Origin: Flavobacterium weaverense
Lineage (GTDB): Bacteria; Bacteroidota; Bacteroidia; Flavobacteriales; Flavobacteriaceae
Length of the DNA: 64,000 nt
Assembly (NCBI RefSeq): GCF_003688495.1
Contig: NZ_REFH01000010.1
Coordinates: 1 to 64,000 of the forward strand
Direction: 5' to 3'
The notes beneath the pieces were generated by a model that searched no databases, was not told the DNA's origin, and saw only the letters and a list, made by a program, of their open reading frames with translations. Numbering within the stretch: the stretch's first letter is position 1; the number at the start of each line of letters is the position of its first letter. A program made the translations under genes and the position numbers. Shown here in pieces: positions 8,112 through 16,781 of the stretch.

Positions 8112-9110
8112 TTATAGTTTGTGAGGTATAAAAGGATAGTTTTCTTGATCGTAAACTACATCGTAAAGTTGTTGAATTGGAGGATACTCTGATTCTTCAG
8201 CAAATTTAACGCACTCTTCAACAAGATCTTTAACTCGTTTATCGATTGCTTCGATTTCTTCTTCTGTAGCGTAATTCTGATCTTTTATAATATCAAGTAC
8301 TTGAGTAATTGGATCAATTTTTTTGTATTCTTCTACCTCTTCTTTAGATCGGTATAATTGTGCATCAGACATAGAGTGACCTCTATATCGGTATGTTTTC
8401 ATTTCTAGGAACGTTGGTCCATCACCACGACGAGCTCTATCAATTGCTTCAGTCATTGCTTCTGCAACCTTAACAGGATTCATTCCGTCAACTGGTCCAC
8501 AAGGCATTTCATATCCAAGACCTAATTTCCAAATATCAGTATGATTAGCTGTTCTTTCAACTGAAGTTCCCATTGCATAACCGTTGTTTTCAACGATAAA
8601 CACAACTGGAAGTTTCCATAACATTGCCATATTAAACGCTTCATGTAGAGAACCTTGACGCGCCGCACCATCACCAAAATAAGTCATAGTGACACCGCCA
8701 GTTTCAAAATACTTATCAGCAAAAGCTAGACCAGCACCTACAGGTATTTGTCCACCTACAATTCCGTGACCACCATAAAAACGGTGTTCTTTAGAGAAAA
8801 TGTGCATAGAACCACCCATACCTTTTGAAGTACCAGTAACTTTTCCTAAAAGTTCTGCCATTACGCGTCTAGGATCAACTCCCATACCTATTGGCTGAAC
8901 GTGATTTCTATATGCAGTAATCATTTTGTCTTTTGTCAAGTCCATTGCATGCAATGCTCCGGCTAAGACTGCCTCTTGACCATTATATAAATGTAGAAAA
9001 CCTCTAACTTTTTGTTGTATGTACAATGCTGCAAGTTTGTCTTCAAACTTTCTCCAAAGTAGCATGTCCTCATACCACTTTAAATATACTTCTTTTGTAA
9101 CTTCTTTCAT
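8112..9110 (-). CDS. pdhA: Pyruvate dehydrogenase E1 component subunit alpha
   Basis: This 332-residue subunit with beta forms the thiamine-diphosphate enzyme that decarboxylates pyruvate and acetylates the E2 lipoyl arm. Family marks are LHLYNGQEAVLAG, FYGGHGIVGGQIPVGAGLA, the ThDP/Mg motif GDGAARQGSLHEAFNMA through VENNGYAMGTS, and the phosphorylation-loop-like YRYRGHSMSD. Length is typical of the short bacterial alpha subunit. It is the first gene of a pdhA-pdhC pair, and cdd lies upstream on the same strand with a 135-base gap. A possible -7 motif is in that gap. The beta subunit is not in this window. Confidence 0.93.
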   Translation of the reverse strand: MKEVTKEVYLKWYEDMLLWRKFEDKLAALYIQQKVRGFLHLYNGQEAVLAGALHAMDLTKDKMITAYRNHVQPIGMGVDPRRVMAELLGKVTGTSKGMGGSMHIFSKEHRFYGGHGIVGGQIPVGAGLAFADKYFETGGVTMTYFGDGAARQGSLHEAFNMAMLWKLPVVFIVENNGYAMGTSVERTANHTDIWKLGLGYEMPCGPVDGMNPVKVAEAMTEAIDRARRGDGPTFLEMKTYRYRGHSMSDAQLYRSKEEVEEYKKIDPITQVLDIIKDQNYATEEEIEAIDKRVKDLVEECVKFAEESEYPPIQQLYDVVYDQENYPFIPHKL

Positions 9111-9188
9111 CTGATTTTTCTTTTGCTAAAGTGTTATCGATTTATGCCTAATAGTGCAAAATAGTTTCCTCATACAAATTTGCGAAAT

Positions 9189-9196
9189 GCAAAAAT
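9189..9196 (-). promoter_or_regulatory. Possible -7 element of pdhA
   Basis: The minus strand reads TATTTTTG about 80 bases before the pdhA ATG, in the gap after cdd. It fits TAnnTTTG, but no -33 partner is clear. Confidence 0.3.
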
Positions 9197-9245
9197 AACA
9201 CATTCCAACTTAGAACTAAAATTTAATAGGTGATATTTAGAACTT

Positions 9246-9728
9246 TTACAAGAATTTTTTATCAAACATAAACGGTAGTAAGTTTTTTAAAGATTCTGAT
9301 TTGTATATCGCTCCAATTTCTCCCATAAAGTATATTTGTATAGGCTGCTCTTGTTTGATTTCATACTCAGCGATAGATTGTCTGCAAGACCCACATGGAG
9401 GTATTGGAGCAGTGGTTTGATTTGTATCTGAAGCTGCCGTAATTGCCATTTTTACAATCTTGGCATTTGGATATTTTCCACCCGCATAAAATATCGCAAC
9501 GCGTTCAGCGCACAATCCTGACGGATAAGCCGCATTTTCTTGATTTGACCCTACTATAACTTCTCCATTATCTAAAGCGATAGCTACACCAACTCTAAAT
9601 TTAGAATATGGAGCATATGCATTTTTTCTTGCTTCAATAGCTTCAGTCATTAATTCTTGAACATCATTTGGCAACTCTTCAACAGTATCAAATGCATTAA
9701 ACTTTGTTGTAAATGTAATTTCTTTCAT
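9246..9728 (-). CDS. cdd: Cytidine deaminase
   Basis: This 160-residue zinc enzyme deaminates cytidine and deoxycytidine in pyrimidine salvage. The zinc and proton-shuttle motif is GLCAERVA (Cys73, Glu75), and the second zinc motif is PPCGSCRQ (Cys112, Cys115). AYAPYSKFRVG is the conserved substrate-loop region. I start it at the ATG at 9728 (MKEITF). The longer frame to 9752 (MDFFSLIN) would begin inside the porV terminator hairpin and is not family-like. It sits between porV and pdhA on the same strand. Confidence 0.93.
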   Translation of the reverse strand: MKEITFTTKFNAFDTVEELPNDVQELMTEAIEARKNAYAPYSKFRVGVAIALDNGEVIVGSNQENAAYPSGLCAERVAIFYAGGKYPNAKIVKMAITAASDTNQTTAPIPPCGSCRQSIAEYEIKQEQPIQIYFMGEIGAIYKSESLKNLLPFMFDKKFL

Positions 9729-9740
9729 ATTTATAAGGGA

Positions 9741-9777
9741 AAAAAAATCCAAATTTCAAAAGTTCGAAATTTGGATT
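9741..9777 (-). terminator. Terminator of porV
   Basis: AATCCAAATTTC pairs with GAAATTTGGATT around an eight-base loop, followed on the minus strand by a seven-base T run. It separates porV from cdd and rules out the longer cdd start. Confidence 0.88.
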
Positions 9778-9800
9778 ATTATTTGTAAATAAATTATTAT

Positions 9801-10970
9801 TTAATATTCGTCGTATTTATCACCAAAATTAAACGTTAATGAGAATCGCAGCGTATTTTCTAAAGGGTTTTTTACTTTAGATGCAGAAAATAAATAGGAA
9901 ACGTCTACTTTAACTACATTATACTTGAAACCTGCTCCAAGTGAGAAAAACTGTCTTGTTCCTTTAAAAGGACTTTCATGAAAGTATCCCATACGCATTG
10001 CAAATGAGTCTTGATATAAATATTCTGCTCCCACTGCATAAGTGATTTCTTTAATTTCTTCACTAAAACCATCTGGTGCATCACCAAATGATTTAAAAAC
10101 TCCTGAAGTCCACCCTATAGAACGATAGTTGTCATTATTCTTACTGTATTCTTCATCTGTAATATTTCCGTCACCATTTAAATCTGGATTTTGAGGACTT
10201 GGCACTAATAATTTATTGAATTCAACATTCAATGCCACTTCATTGTAATCGTCTAAAATAAAATCAAAACCAGTTCCGATTTTTAGATTAGCCGGCAAGA
10301 AATTATTGTTATAATCGTCCTTATCATAACTAATCTTTGGGCCTAAATTTTGTATATTGAATCCTGCTCTCCATCTTCCAGTAAATTCACTAAAAGCTAT
10401 CTCTTCAGATTGAAAGAAACCTGCAACGTCTACTGCAAATGAACTTGCAGAAGTAGCATCATTGTTTTCATCAGGAAATTTTAAATTAGAGTTTATAAAA
10501 CGACCAGCAATTGCCATAGAAAATTTCTCACTTAATTTTAGTGAATACGATCCGTCTATTGCAAATTCGTTTGGAGAAACAGTTGCAAAATCTTCGTTTA
10601 AATCTCCTGTTTTACGTAACTCAATATCACCTAAGCCAAAATATCTGATACTTCCAGCAAATGCACTTCTCTCATTTAATTTGTTATAGTATGTCAATTG
10701 AGCTAGTGAGATATCGTTTACTAAGTCAGTTAAATAAGGAGTATAACTTACTGAAAAACCTTGCTTATCTGTAGCAAATGCGTATTTAGCAGGGTTCCAT
10801 TGTTGTGAAAAAGCATCAGCAGATGTCGCAACACCCATATCGCCCATACCAGCTGCTCTAGCATCTGCAGCAACTAATAAAAATGGAACTCCTGGTGAGA
10901 TAACACGATCCTGTGCTTTCGCAGAAGAAATAATTATTAAAGAAAGGATAATGAATAAAGTTTTTTTCAT
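9801..10970 (-). CDS. porV: Type IX secretion outer membrane shuttle protein PorV (LptO)
   Basis: PorV is a FadL-like outer-membrane beta-barrel that receives cargo with a type IX C-terminal domain from the translocon and delivers it to the PorU sortase. The 389-residue product has a signal peptide (KKTLFIILSLIIISSAKAQ), then the family's start DRVISPGVPFLLVAADARAAGMGDMGVAT. Amphipathic strands follow, ending in FSLTFNFGDKYDEY. It lies 33 bases downstream of porU on the same strand. A -7 type motif in that gap suggests it can also be transcribed alone, and a strong terminator follows. Confidence 0.93.
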   Translation of the reverse strand: MKKTLFIILSLIIISSAKAQDRVISPGVPFLLVAADARAAGMGDMGVATSADAFSQQWNPAKYAFATDKQGFSVSYTPYLTDLVNDISLAQLTYYNKLNERSAFAGSIRYFGLGDIELRKTGDLNEDFATVSPNEFAIDGSYSLKLSEKFSMAIAGRFINSNLKFPDENNDATSASSFAVDVAGFFQSEEIAFSEFTGRWRAGFNIQNLGPKISYDKDDYNNNFLPANLKIGTGFDFILDDYNEVALNVEFNKLLVPSPQNPDLNGDGNITDEEYSKNNDNYRSIGWTSGVFKSFGDAPDGFSEEIKEITYAVGAEYLYQDSFAMRMGYFHESPFKGTRQFFSLGAGFKYNVVKVDVSYLFSASKVKNPLENTLRFSLTFNFGDKYDEY

Positions 10971-10992
10971 TGTAGGAATAATGTTAATTGAA

Positions 10993-11000
10993 CAAATATA
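10993..11000 (-). promoter_or_regulatory. Putative -7 element of porV
   Basis: The minus strand reads TATATTTG 22 bases before the porV ATG, in the short gap after porU. This suggests expression of porV separate from porU. Confidence 0.45.
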
Positions 11001-11003
11001 GTA

Positions 11004-14000
11004 TTAAAGTATAACAAGTTTTTCAAATTTTTCACTTTTCAAATTCGTTAACGTAGATTTTACTGTGAGCTTGTATATATAGACCCCTTTTCCAATTTTA
11101 TCTCCGAAATCATCTTTACCGTTCCAGCTAAGTTCTCTAGATAAAAAACCTTCGGTGCTAATAATCTGGTTTTTAGTCCAGACTACTTTCCCAGTAATTG
11201 TCATTACTTGAACTTGAACTTCTAGCAGTTCGTAAGGTCTATTATGAGTAAACCAAAACTCTGTGTAATTAACGAATGGATTAGGATAATTCAAAACATT
11301 ACTTAGTGAAAGCTTATCATCTCCCGCAACTATAAATTGAATCTCCGCAGTTACAGGATTGTTATAAACATCCCAAGCTTTGAACGAAATAATATGTAAA
11401 CCCGCTGATAGTTTACGCAATGGAAAACGCAGTGTTCCATTTGTAAAATCATCTAACTTAGTTTGGTAATAATCATTTAAAATAAAAGGATTGCTTACAT
11501 CTCCATCAAGAATTGCAACAATATCATGACCTATTCCGCTAGCGGTATTTATTCCATTTTCATCTTCTAGTATGGCAACTAAGAATGGAGATTCATTAGT
11601 CGTTCCTCCTGAAACGAAAGTTTCATCATTCATATATAACTTCACTCTTGGACTAATATTGTCTGCGACTGCATTTTCATTAATTCCTCCTACCAAGATA
11701 TTTGAATCATATCCAGTTTCATTTTCGAGAACATTATCCTTTTTGGCGTAAAAACTGATTCTTCCGTTTGCTAATGGAACTCTAATATCTCTTGGCACCA
11801 CAAAGCTAAACTCAAATTGACCATTAGTAACGGAAGCATTTCCTCTAAAAGTAGTTTCACCTAAGACATTAAAGTTCATCGCAGGACTATAGCCATCGTT
11901 ATTGTAAGTTGCTCTTAAAATTGTCTTATCGAATAATGTTGTAGCTATCTCGCCCGTATAGTTGGTTAACGGATTATCGTTCTCATCTGTTATTTCACCA
12001 GTCAATTTCATCTTCGATAAAGATTTGAAATTATCAGTTGTTTGTGTCACAGGAACGTCATTAATCTTTGTGAGTTTGATCTTTGGTTTTGGCAGCGCCA
12101 AAACTAATGCAGGATCGCCAATATAAAATACAACATTTGTAGCTGAATTTGGATTGCTGTTTTTAGAAATTCGCAAGGCTTCAGCGATAGAAGTATATTG
12201 GTTTGAACCGTATGACAACAAGTTTTTAGTGAGCAAATCATTAAAATTTTCAGCACTAGACTGACCAATAGAACGTATCGTTGTAATCATTGCAATTGCT
12301 CCACCTTTAGGATTCCAATACGTGAATTCTCCTGCTGTTGGTCTAAAAGGATTGTCAAAACGCGAAAATTCACATGTGATGGTAATAAATAAAGGATATT
12401 TATACTGGTTACTCAAAGTTTGTCCATCTGATTTTTCCCAAATTCGCTCTGCTGATAATCCATCTTCACCACCGTGTCCTAGATAATTAAATACTAACGC
12501 TCCTTTCTCAAAAGCATTAAAGAAGTCGGTTCTTGCTTTAGGATATCGATTTCCACCTGCCGAAGCTTCTTGAGTGTAGGAATCGAGAAATATTTTTTGA
12601 ACATTAAAAAAAGGCTTTTCAGCGCTAATTTTGTTCGCAAGTTTGTTTTGTCTATTTTGTAAACTAGCATCTGCGGCAATATCTGAATCATCAGAAAGTA
12701 GCACAAAATTATTTCTCCAACTTCCGTAAGACTTTAAATCGTGGTATTCAATGACTTTGTTTACCATTTCGTCAGCTTGTTTTGGATTGTTTACAAGCAT
12801 TCTTCCAACAGCGATATCAATACCTCCAAAAAATGAAACTATATTCCCTTCAGCAGGATCCATTAATCCAAAGAAATCGTCAGAAGCAAAAGAGGATTCT
12901 CCTGAGGAATTACCGTTTAGTGCATGATAGATAGGAACAACATTTGTGTTATTGGGTATTCTATTTTTAAAATCATAGGAAGCATCGCCAAAAAGGTTGA
13001 CATATTTCACTCTTTTTTCTGTTGACGAAGCATTTTCGTAAACATATTTAATACAATTGCGTATCGCTGCAATATCTTGTTTACCGGAAGAAAACTCCTG
13101 ATATATTAAATCTAGTGGAATTACTTTTACGTTAAGGTTTGAACGATTTCTATGAAAAGCAGCTAGCTTTTCTGCTTGAGAGGTTAGAAAATCAGGTGTA
13201 ACTATAATGTAGTCGATGTCTTTAAACTGACCTTGGCTGTTTTTGAATAATGTACCTTTTAAATTCTGATTTGCTATTTTTGATTTATTCTCTTTTAAAG
13301 GAGTGTAATAATCATTTTCATCTATTGCGATGTATTTTCTAAGTTCGCCTAAATTAGCCTTAAAGCTAACCGTATTTTGATTTGCGTTTTCAATTTTACC
13401 CACGTTATACAGATCAGTAATGTCCCAAATCTGACTTATACCCATCGCATTTGAAATCTCGTAATTAGCAATTCCGTTAATGATAGCAGATTGATCGTGC
13501 TGAAATCGAAATTGTTTCCCGTAACCTTGAAGTTTTCTTTTGGCTATAAGCCGAATGTTATCCAGAAAACCTTTAGAGCCTGGAACTCCATTGTTATTGT
13601 ATTTCAATTTGATTTTTGTAGTTTCTGCCCCTGTGAAGGTAATATTTGCGGGTAGTGACGCTGTTGTGAATTCGATTTCAGAACCCGGACTTATTGCAGA
13701 GAATGCTAACGATGGAAGCGCAGTTCCATTTGCAACTATTTCAAAATTAGTTGCAGTAAATGATGCAGAAGCAGCGGTAAGCATGATTTTTACAGGAACT
13801 GAAGGGTCAACATTTGGAAAGCTAAATTCAAATTCTTGTTCATTTTTTACATCAAATGATTCGCCAAACCACTGTCTACCCAATCTTGCAATGTTAACAA
13901 GATCAACTTCATGGAATTGATAATCGTCAAATGTATTAAGATTTAAAGTGCTACTTCCTGTGGGTTGTACCATTGGTTTTATCCTTTTTCCATCACCACC

Positions 14001-14834
14001 TTCAACGGTTAAATAGTAATATGAGTTTTTATCATATAAATTAAGATTAGTTCTACTTTCAGTATTCCAAGTATCAACACCTTCGGCATAAAATAGAATG
14101 TAATCTTCGTTGTTAAAAATACCGTCGCTCTCACCACTTATTTGGATCGCATTTTCGACTAAGTCATTAGGATATAAAATGCTATTTGATAATGGTAACA
14201 TGCGACCGCCGTTCCCGAATAATTTTATCTTTCGGGGATCTACCTTATTAAGGTCAAGACCAAGTTGCTGCAGAAAATTTTTAGAGATTTTATAAATCCC
14301 TGATTTTTCGACATAAAATCTGTACCAATTTCCGCTGGACAAAACAGAATTAGAAATAACATTTGAGGTGTTATTTATTTGTGCGGTTCTAAAGTTGCTG
14401 CTTTCTATCTCGTAAGAAAAAGAAATAATTCTTTTGAAGCCAAATTCATCTTTAATAATAGGAGAAAGATTTATAAAAGCTTCTTTGATTTCGCGAGATT
14501 TTGAGATTATTAGAGATGGATTTACTGTTGTTGGAATATTAGCAGCAGATAAATCGCCTAGTTGATCCTTTGAAATATTTTCGAATTTAATATTGGATAA
14601 CATAATTTTTCCTTCATCAAATGCGACTGGCGCTTGTGATTTTAAAGTAAAAAGAATTGTTTTTGTAGCATTGTCGTAATGAAAACTATTTCCTGTAAAT
14701 TGAGGAATTACAACTTTGTAGTCGCCGTAAGACATTTCTTTTTTTTCTAACCATTCTATATTTATATCTCCTTTTTTTTGGGCAAAAGAAACAAGCGGAA
14801 GTAGGCTTAAGATTGCCAAAAATAGTTTTCTCAT
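11004..14834 (-). CDS. porU: Type IX secretion system sortase PorU
   Basis: PorU is the surface cysteine peptidase/transpeptidase that removes the C-terminal signal of type IX cargo and attaches it to an acidic-LPS-type anchor. The 1276-residue product starts with a signal peptide (MRKLFLAILSLLPLVSFAQ), then beta-rich N-terminal domains. The gingipain-like C25 domain has YLGHGGEDG (His787) and TITCEFSRF (Cys821). The C-terminus carries its own type IX signal domain (NVLNYPNPF, ending GKGVYIYKLTVKS). Length matches Flavobacterium PorU. The porU-porV order is the usual one in this family, and gldJ diverges from it across 199 bases. Confidence 0.94.
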   Translation of the reverse strand: MRKLFLAILSLLPLVSFAQKKGDINIEWLEKKEMSYGDYKVVIPQFTGNSFHYDNATKTILFTLKSQAPVAFDEGKIMLSNIKFENISKDQLGDLSAANIPTTVNPSLIISKSREIKEAFINLSPIIKDEFGFKRIISFSYEIESSNFRTAQINNTSNVISNSVLSSGNWYRFYVEKSGIYKISKNFLQQLGLDLNKVDPRKIKLFGNGGRMLPLSNSILYPNDLVENAIQISGESDGIFNNEDYILFYAEGVDTWNTESRTNLNLYDKNSYYYLTVEGGDGKRIKPMVQPTGSSTLNLNTFDDYQFHEVDLVNIARLGRQWFGESFDVKNEQEFEFSFPNVDPSVPVKIMLTAASASFTATNFEIVANGTALPSLAFSAISPGSEIEFTTASLPANITFTGAETTKIKLKYNNNGVPGSKGFLDNIRLIAKRKLQGYGKQFRFQHDQSAIINGIANYEISNAMGISQIWDITDLYNVGKIENANQNTVSFKANLGELRKYIAIDENDYYTPLKENKSKIANQNLKGTLFKNSQGQFKDIDYIIVTPDFLTSQAEKLAAFHRNRSNLNVKVIPLDLIYQEFSSGKQDIAAIRNCIKYVYENASSTEKRVKYVNLFGDASYDFKNRIPNNTNVVPIYHALNGNSSGESSFASDDFFGLMDPAEGNIVSFFGGIDIAVGRMLVNNPKQADEMVNKVIEYHDLKSYGSWRNNFVLLSDDSDIAADASLQNRQNKLANKISAEKPFFNVQKIFLDSYTQEASAGGNRYPKARTDFFNAFEKGALVFNYLGHGGEDGLSAERIWEKSDGQTLSNQYKYPLFITITCEFSRFDNPFRPTAGEFTYWNPKGGAIAMITTIRSIGQSSAENFNDLLTKNLLSYGSNQYTSIAEALRISKNSNPNSATNVVFYIGDPALVLALPKPKIKLTKINDVPVTQTTDNFKSLSKMKLTGEITDENDNPLTNYTGEIATTLFDKTILRATYNNDGYSPAMNFNVLGETTFRGNASVTNGQFEFSFVVPRDIRVPLANGRISFYAKKDNVLENETGYDSNILVGGINENAVADNISPRVKLYMNDETFVSGGTTNESPFLVAILEDENGINTASGIGHDIVAILDGDVSNPFILNDYYQTKLDDFTNGTLRFPLRKLSAGLHIISFKAWDVYNNPVTAEIQFIVAGDDKLSLSNVLNYPNPFVNYTEFWFTHNRPYELLEVQVQVMTITGKVVWTKNQIISTEGFLSRELSWNGKDDFGDKIGKGVYIYKLTVKSTLTNLKSEKFEKLVIL

Positions 14835-15033
14835 TGTTTTTCTAAACGTAAATATTGAGCGCTTATTATTAATTAGTAAAAATAAATCATTTCATGTAAT
14901 TGTAATAATAAAAATTATAAATTTGCGTTATATTAGATAAATTAATGTTAAAGTTAGATTTGTCAAAAAACGTATAGGCGATTAATTGTTAATTATTATA
15001 TTGCGCCACTAAAATTATTACCTACTAAAGAGT
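14835..15033. promoter_or_regulatory. Divergent porU/gldJ promoter region
   Basis: This 199-base AT-rich region must hold start signals for both genes. The only near match on the gldJ side is TATATTGC around 14998-15005, one base short of TAnnTTTG. Nothing convincing is seen for porU. Confidence 0.35.
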
Positions 15034-16716
15034 ATGAAAGCAAAGAGAATTATGGGCATACAGTTGTTACTATCAATCGTTTTGGTTGCTGGTTTCTCTA
15101 GTTGCAGTAAAAAATCCAGTTCTAAGAACACTTCTAGAGCGACGGGTTGGAACATGGATAGCAAGAAAGGCTCGAGCAAGAAAAAGCAAGAAGCAGGGCC
15201 AGGATTGGTTTTTGTTGAAGGCGGTACTTTTACTATGGGTAGAGTTCAAGATGATGTTATGCATGACTGGAATAATACGCCAACACAACAGCACGTTCAG
15301 TCTTTTTATATGGATGAGACAGAGGTTACAAATTCAATGTATTTAGACTATTTAGATTGGTTGAAAAGTGTGTATCCACCAACAGAGGAAAATTATAAAA
15401 ACATTTATGAAGGTGCATCTCCAGATACTTTAGTATGGAGAAATAGATTAGGTTATAATGAAACGATGACTAATAATTACCTTAGACATCCATCATATGC
15501 TGAATATCCTGTTGTAGGAGTTAATTGGATTCAAGCGGTTGAATTTAGTAACTGGAGAACGCAACGTGTGAATGAAGCACTGTTAGAAAAAAACGGATAT
15601 TTGAAAAAGAATGCAAAAACACTTGATGTTACGGCTGAGAGTAATTTTGACACTGAAACATATCTAAACTCACCAACTTCTGCTTACGGTGGAGATGAAA
15701 CTATCGTATTGAAAGGTGGAAAAGGAGCTAAAAAGAGTCCAAAAGCAGGAAAGAATGGTACTGTAGTTCAACCTAAAAATGTTTATGCACAGCGCTCTTC
15801 AGGAATACTTCTTCCTGAATATAGATTACCTACTGAAGCTGAATGGGAATATGCTGCTGCTGCAGATGTAGGTCAAAGAGAATATAACATTTACAAAGGT
15901 CAGAAGAAATATCCTTGGTCAGGTGGTTACACCCGTTCTGGAAAAAGACAAAATAGAGGTGATCAATTGGCTAACTTCAAACAAGGTAATGGTGATTATG
16001 GTGGAATCGCGGGTTGGTCTGATGATGGTGCTGATATCACAAATGAGGTAAAAAAATACCCAGCAAATGATTTCGGATTGTATGATATGGCTGGAAACGT
16101 TGCAGAATGGGTTCAAGATGTTTACAGACCTATAATTGACAATGAAGCTAATGATTTCAACTACTTTAGAGGGAATCAGTATACTAAGAACAAAATTGGT
16201 CCTGATGGCAAAATTGAAATTGTTACAAAGGACAATATGAAGTTTGATACTTTAAGTAATGGTAAAATAATCGCAAGAAATTTTCCAGGTCAAATTGCAC
16301 AAGTTCCAATTGATGAACAAGAGACTTACTTGAGACAGAATTTTGATAAGAGTGACAACGTTAACTATAGAGATGGTGACAAGCAGTCAACCCGATATTA
16401 TAAGTTTAACGACGAGTCTTCAGATGATAAATCGAAATCTGATAAATTAATGTATAATTCGCCTAAACACAATGTAACGACAGACAGCTTAGGTAGAATG
16501 GTTAGAAAATATGATCAGTCTAGTAAAAGAACTACTTTGATAAATGATGAATCAAGAGTTTACAAAGGAGGTTCATGGAGAGATAGAGCCTATTGGTTAG
16601 ATCCGGCTCAAAGAAGATACTTTCCTCAAGATATGGCTACGGACTACATTGGTTTTAGATGTGCAATGTCTAGAGTAGGTCCAAAAGCAGACAAGAAAAG
16701 ATCAGCAAGAAATTAA
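15034..16716 (+). CDS. gldJ: Gliding motility lipoprotein GldJ
   Basis: GldJ is an outer-membrane-associated lipoprotein needed for gliding and type IX secretion in Flavobacterium. The 560-residue product starts with a lipoprotein signal (LLSIVLVAGFSSCSKK; lipidated Cys in SSC). An FGE/sulfatase-modifying-like fold follows: LVFVEGGTFTMGR, DETEVTNSMYLDYLDW, YPVVGVNWIQAVEFSNWR, RLPTEAEWEYAAA, AGNVAEWVQDVY, and near the end SWRDRAYWLDPAQRRYF. The C-terminus is basic (KADKKRSARN). The formylglycine-generating function is not expected. It is transcribed away from porU and ends at a strong terminator before murF. Confidence 0.94.
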   Translation: MKAKRIMGIQLLLSIVLVAGFSSCSKKSSSKNTSRATGWNMDSKKGSSKKKQEAGPGLVFVEGGTFTMGRVQDDVMHDWNNTPTQQHVQSFYMDETEVTNSMYLDYLDWLKSVYPPTEENYKNIYEGASPDTLVWRNRLGYNETMTNNYLRHPSYAEYPVVGVNWIQAVEFSNWRTQRVNEALLEKNGYLKKNAKTLDVTAESNFDTETYLNSPTSAYGGDETIVLKGGKGAKKSPKAGKNGTVVQPKNVYAQRSSGILLPEYRLPTEAEWEYAAAADVGQREYNIYKGQKKYPWSGGYTRSGKRQNRGDQLANFKQGNGDYGGIAGWSDDGADITNEVKKYPANDFGLYDMAGNVAEWVQDVYRPIIDNEANDFNYFRGNQYTKNKIGPDGKIEIVTKDNMKFDTLSNGKIIARNFPGQIAQVPIDEQETYLRQNFDKSDNVNYRDGDKQSTRYYKFNDESSDDKSKSDKLMYNSPKHNVTTDSLGRMVRKYDQSSKRTTLINDESRVYKGGSWRDRAYWLDPAQRRYFPQDMATDYIGFRCAMSRVGPKADKKRSARN

Positions 16717-16739
16717 ATTTATATTAAAAATAAAAATAG

Positions 16740-16768
16740 AAGCCCTTTGATTAGGGCTTTTGTTTTTT
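16740..16768 (+). terminator. Terminator of gldJ
   Basis: AAGCCCT pairs with AGGGCTT and is followed by TTGTTTTTTT. It lies between gldJ and murF. Confidence 0.85.
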
Positions 16769-16781
16769 TAACACCTTTCAG

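Noticed and set aside
7564-8124. 186-codon plus-strand ORF opposite pdhC
   Set aside because: It is antisense to the two lipoyl domains; its Ser/Val-rich repeats mirror the repeated lipoyl coding sequence.
9729-9752. Longer start for cdd
   Set aside because: It would place the start codon inside the porV terminator hairpin, and the extra residues are not family-like.
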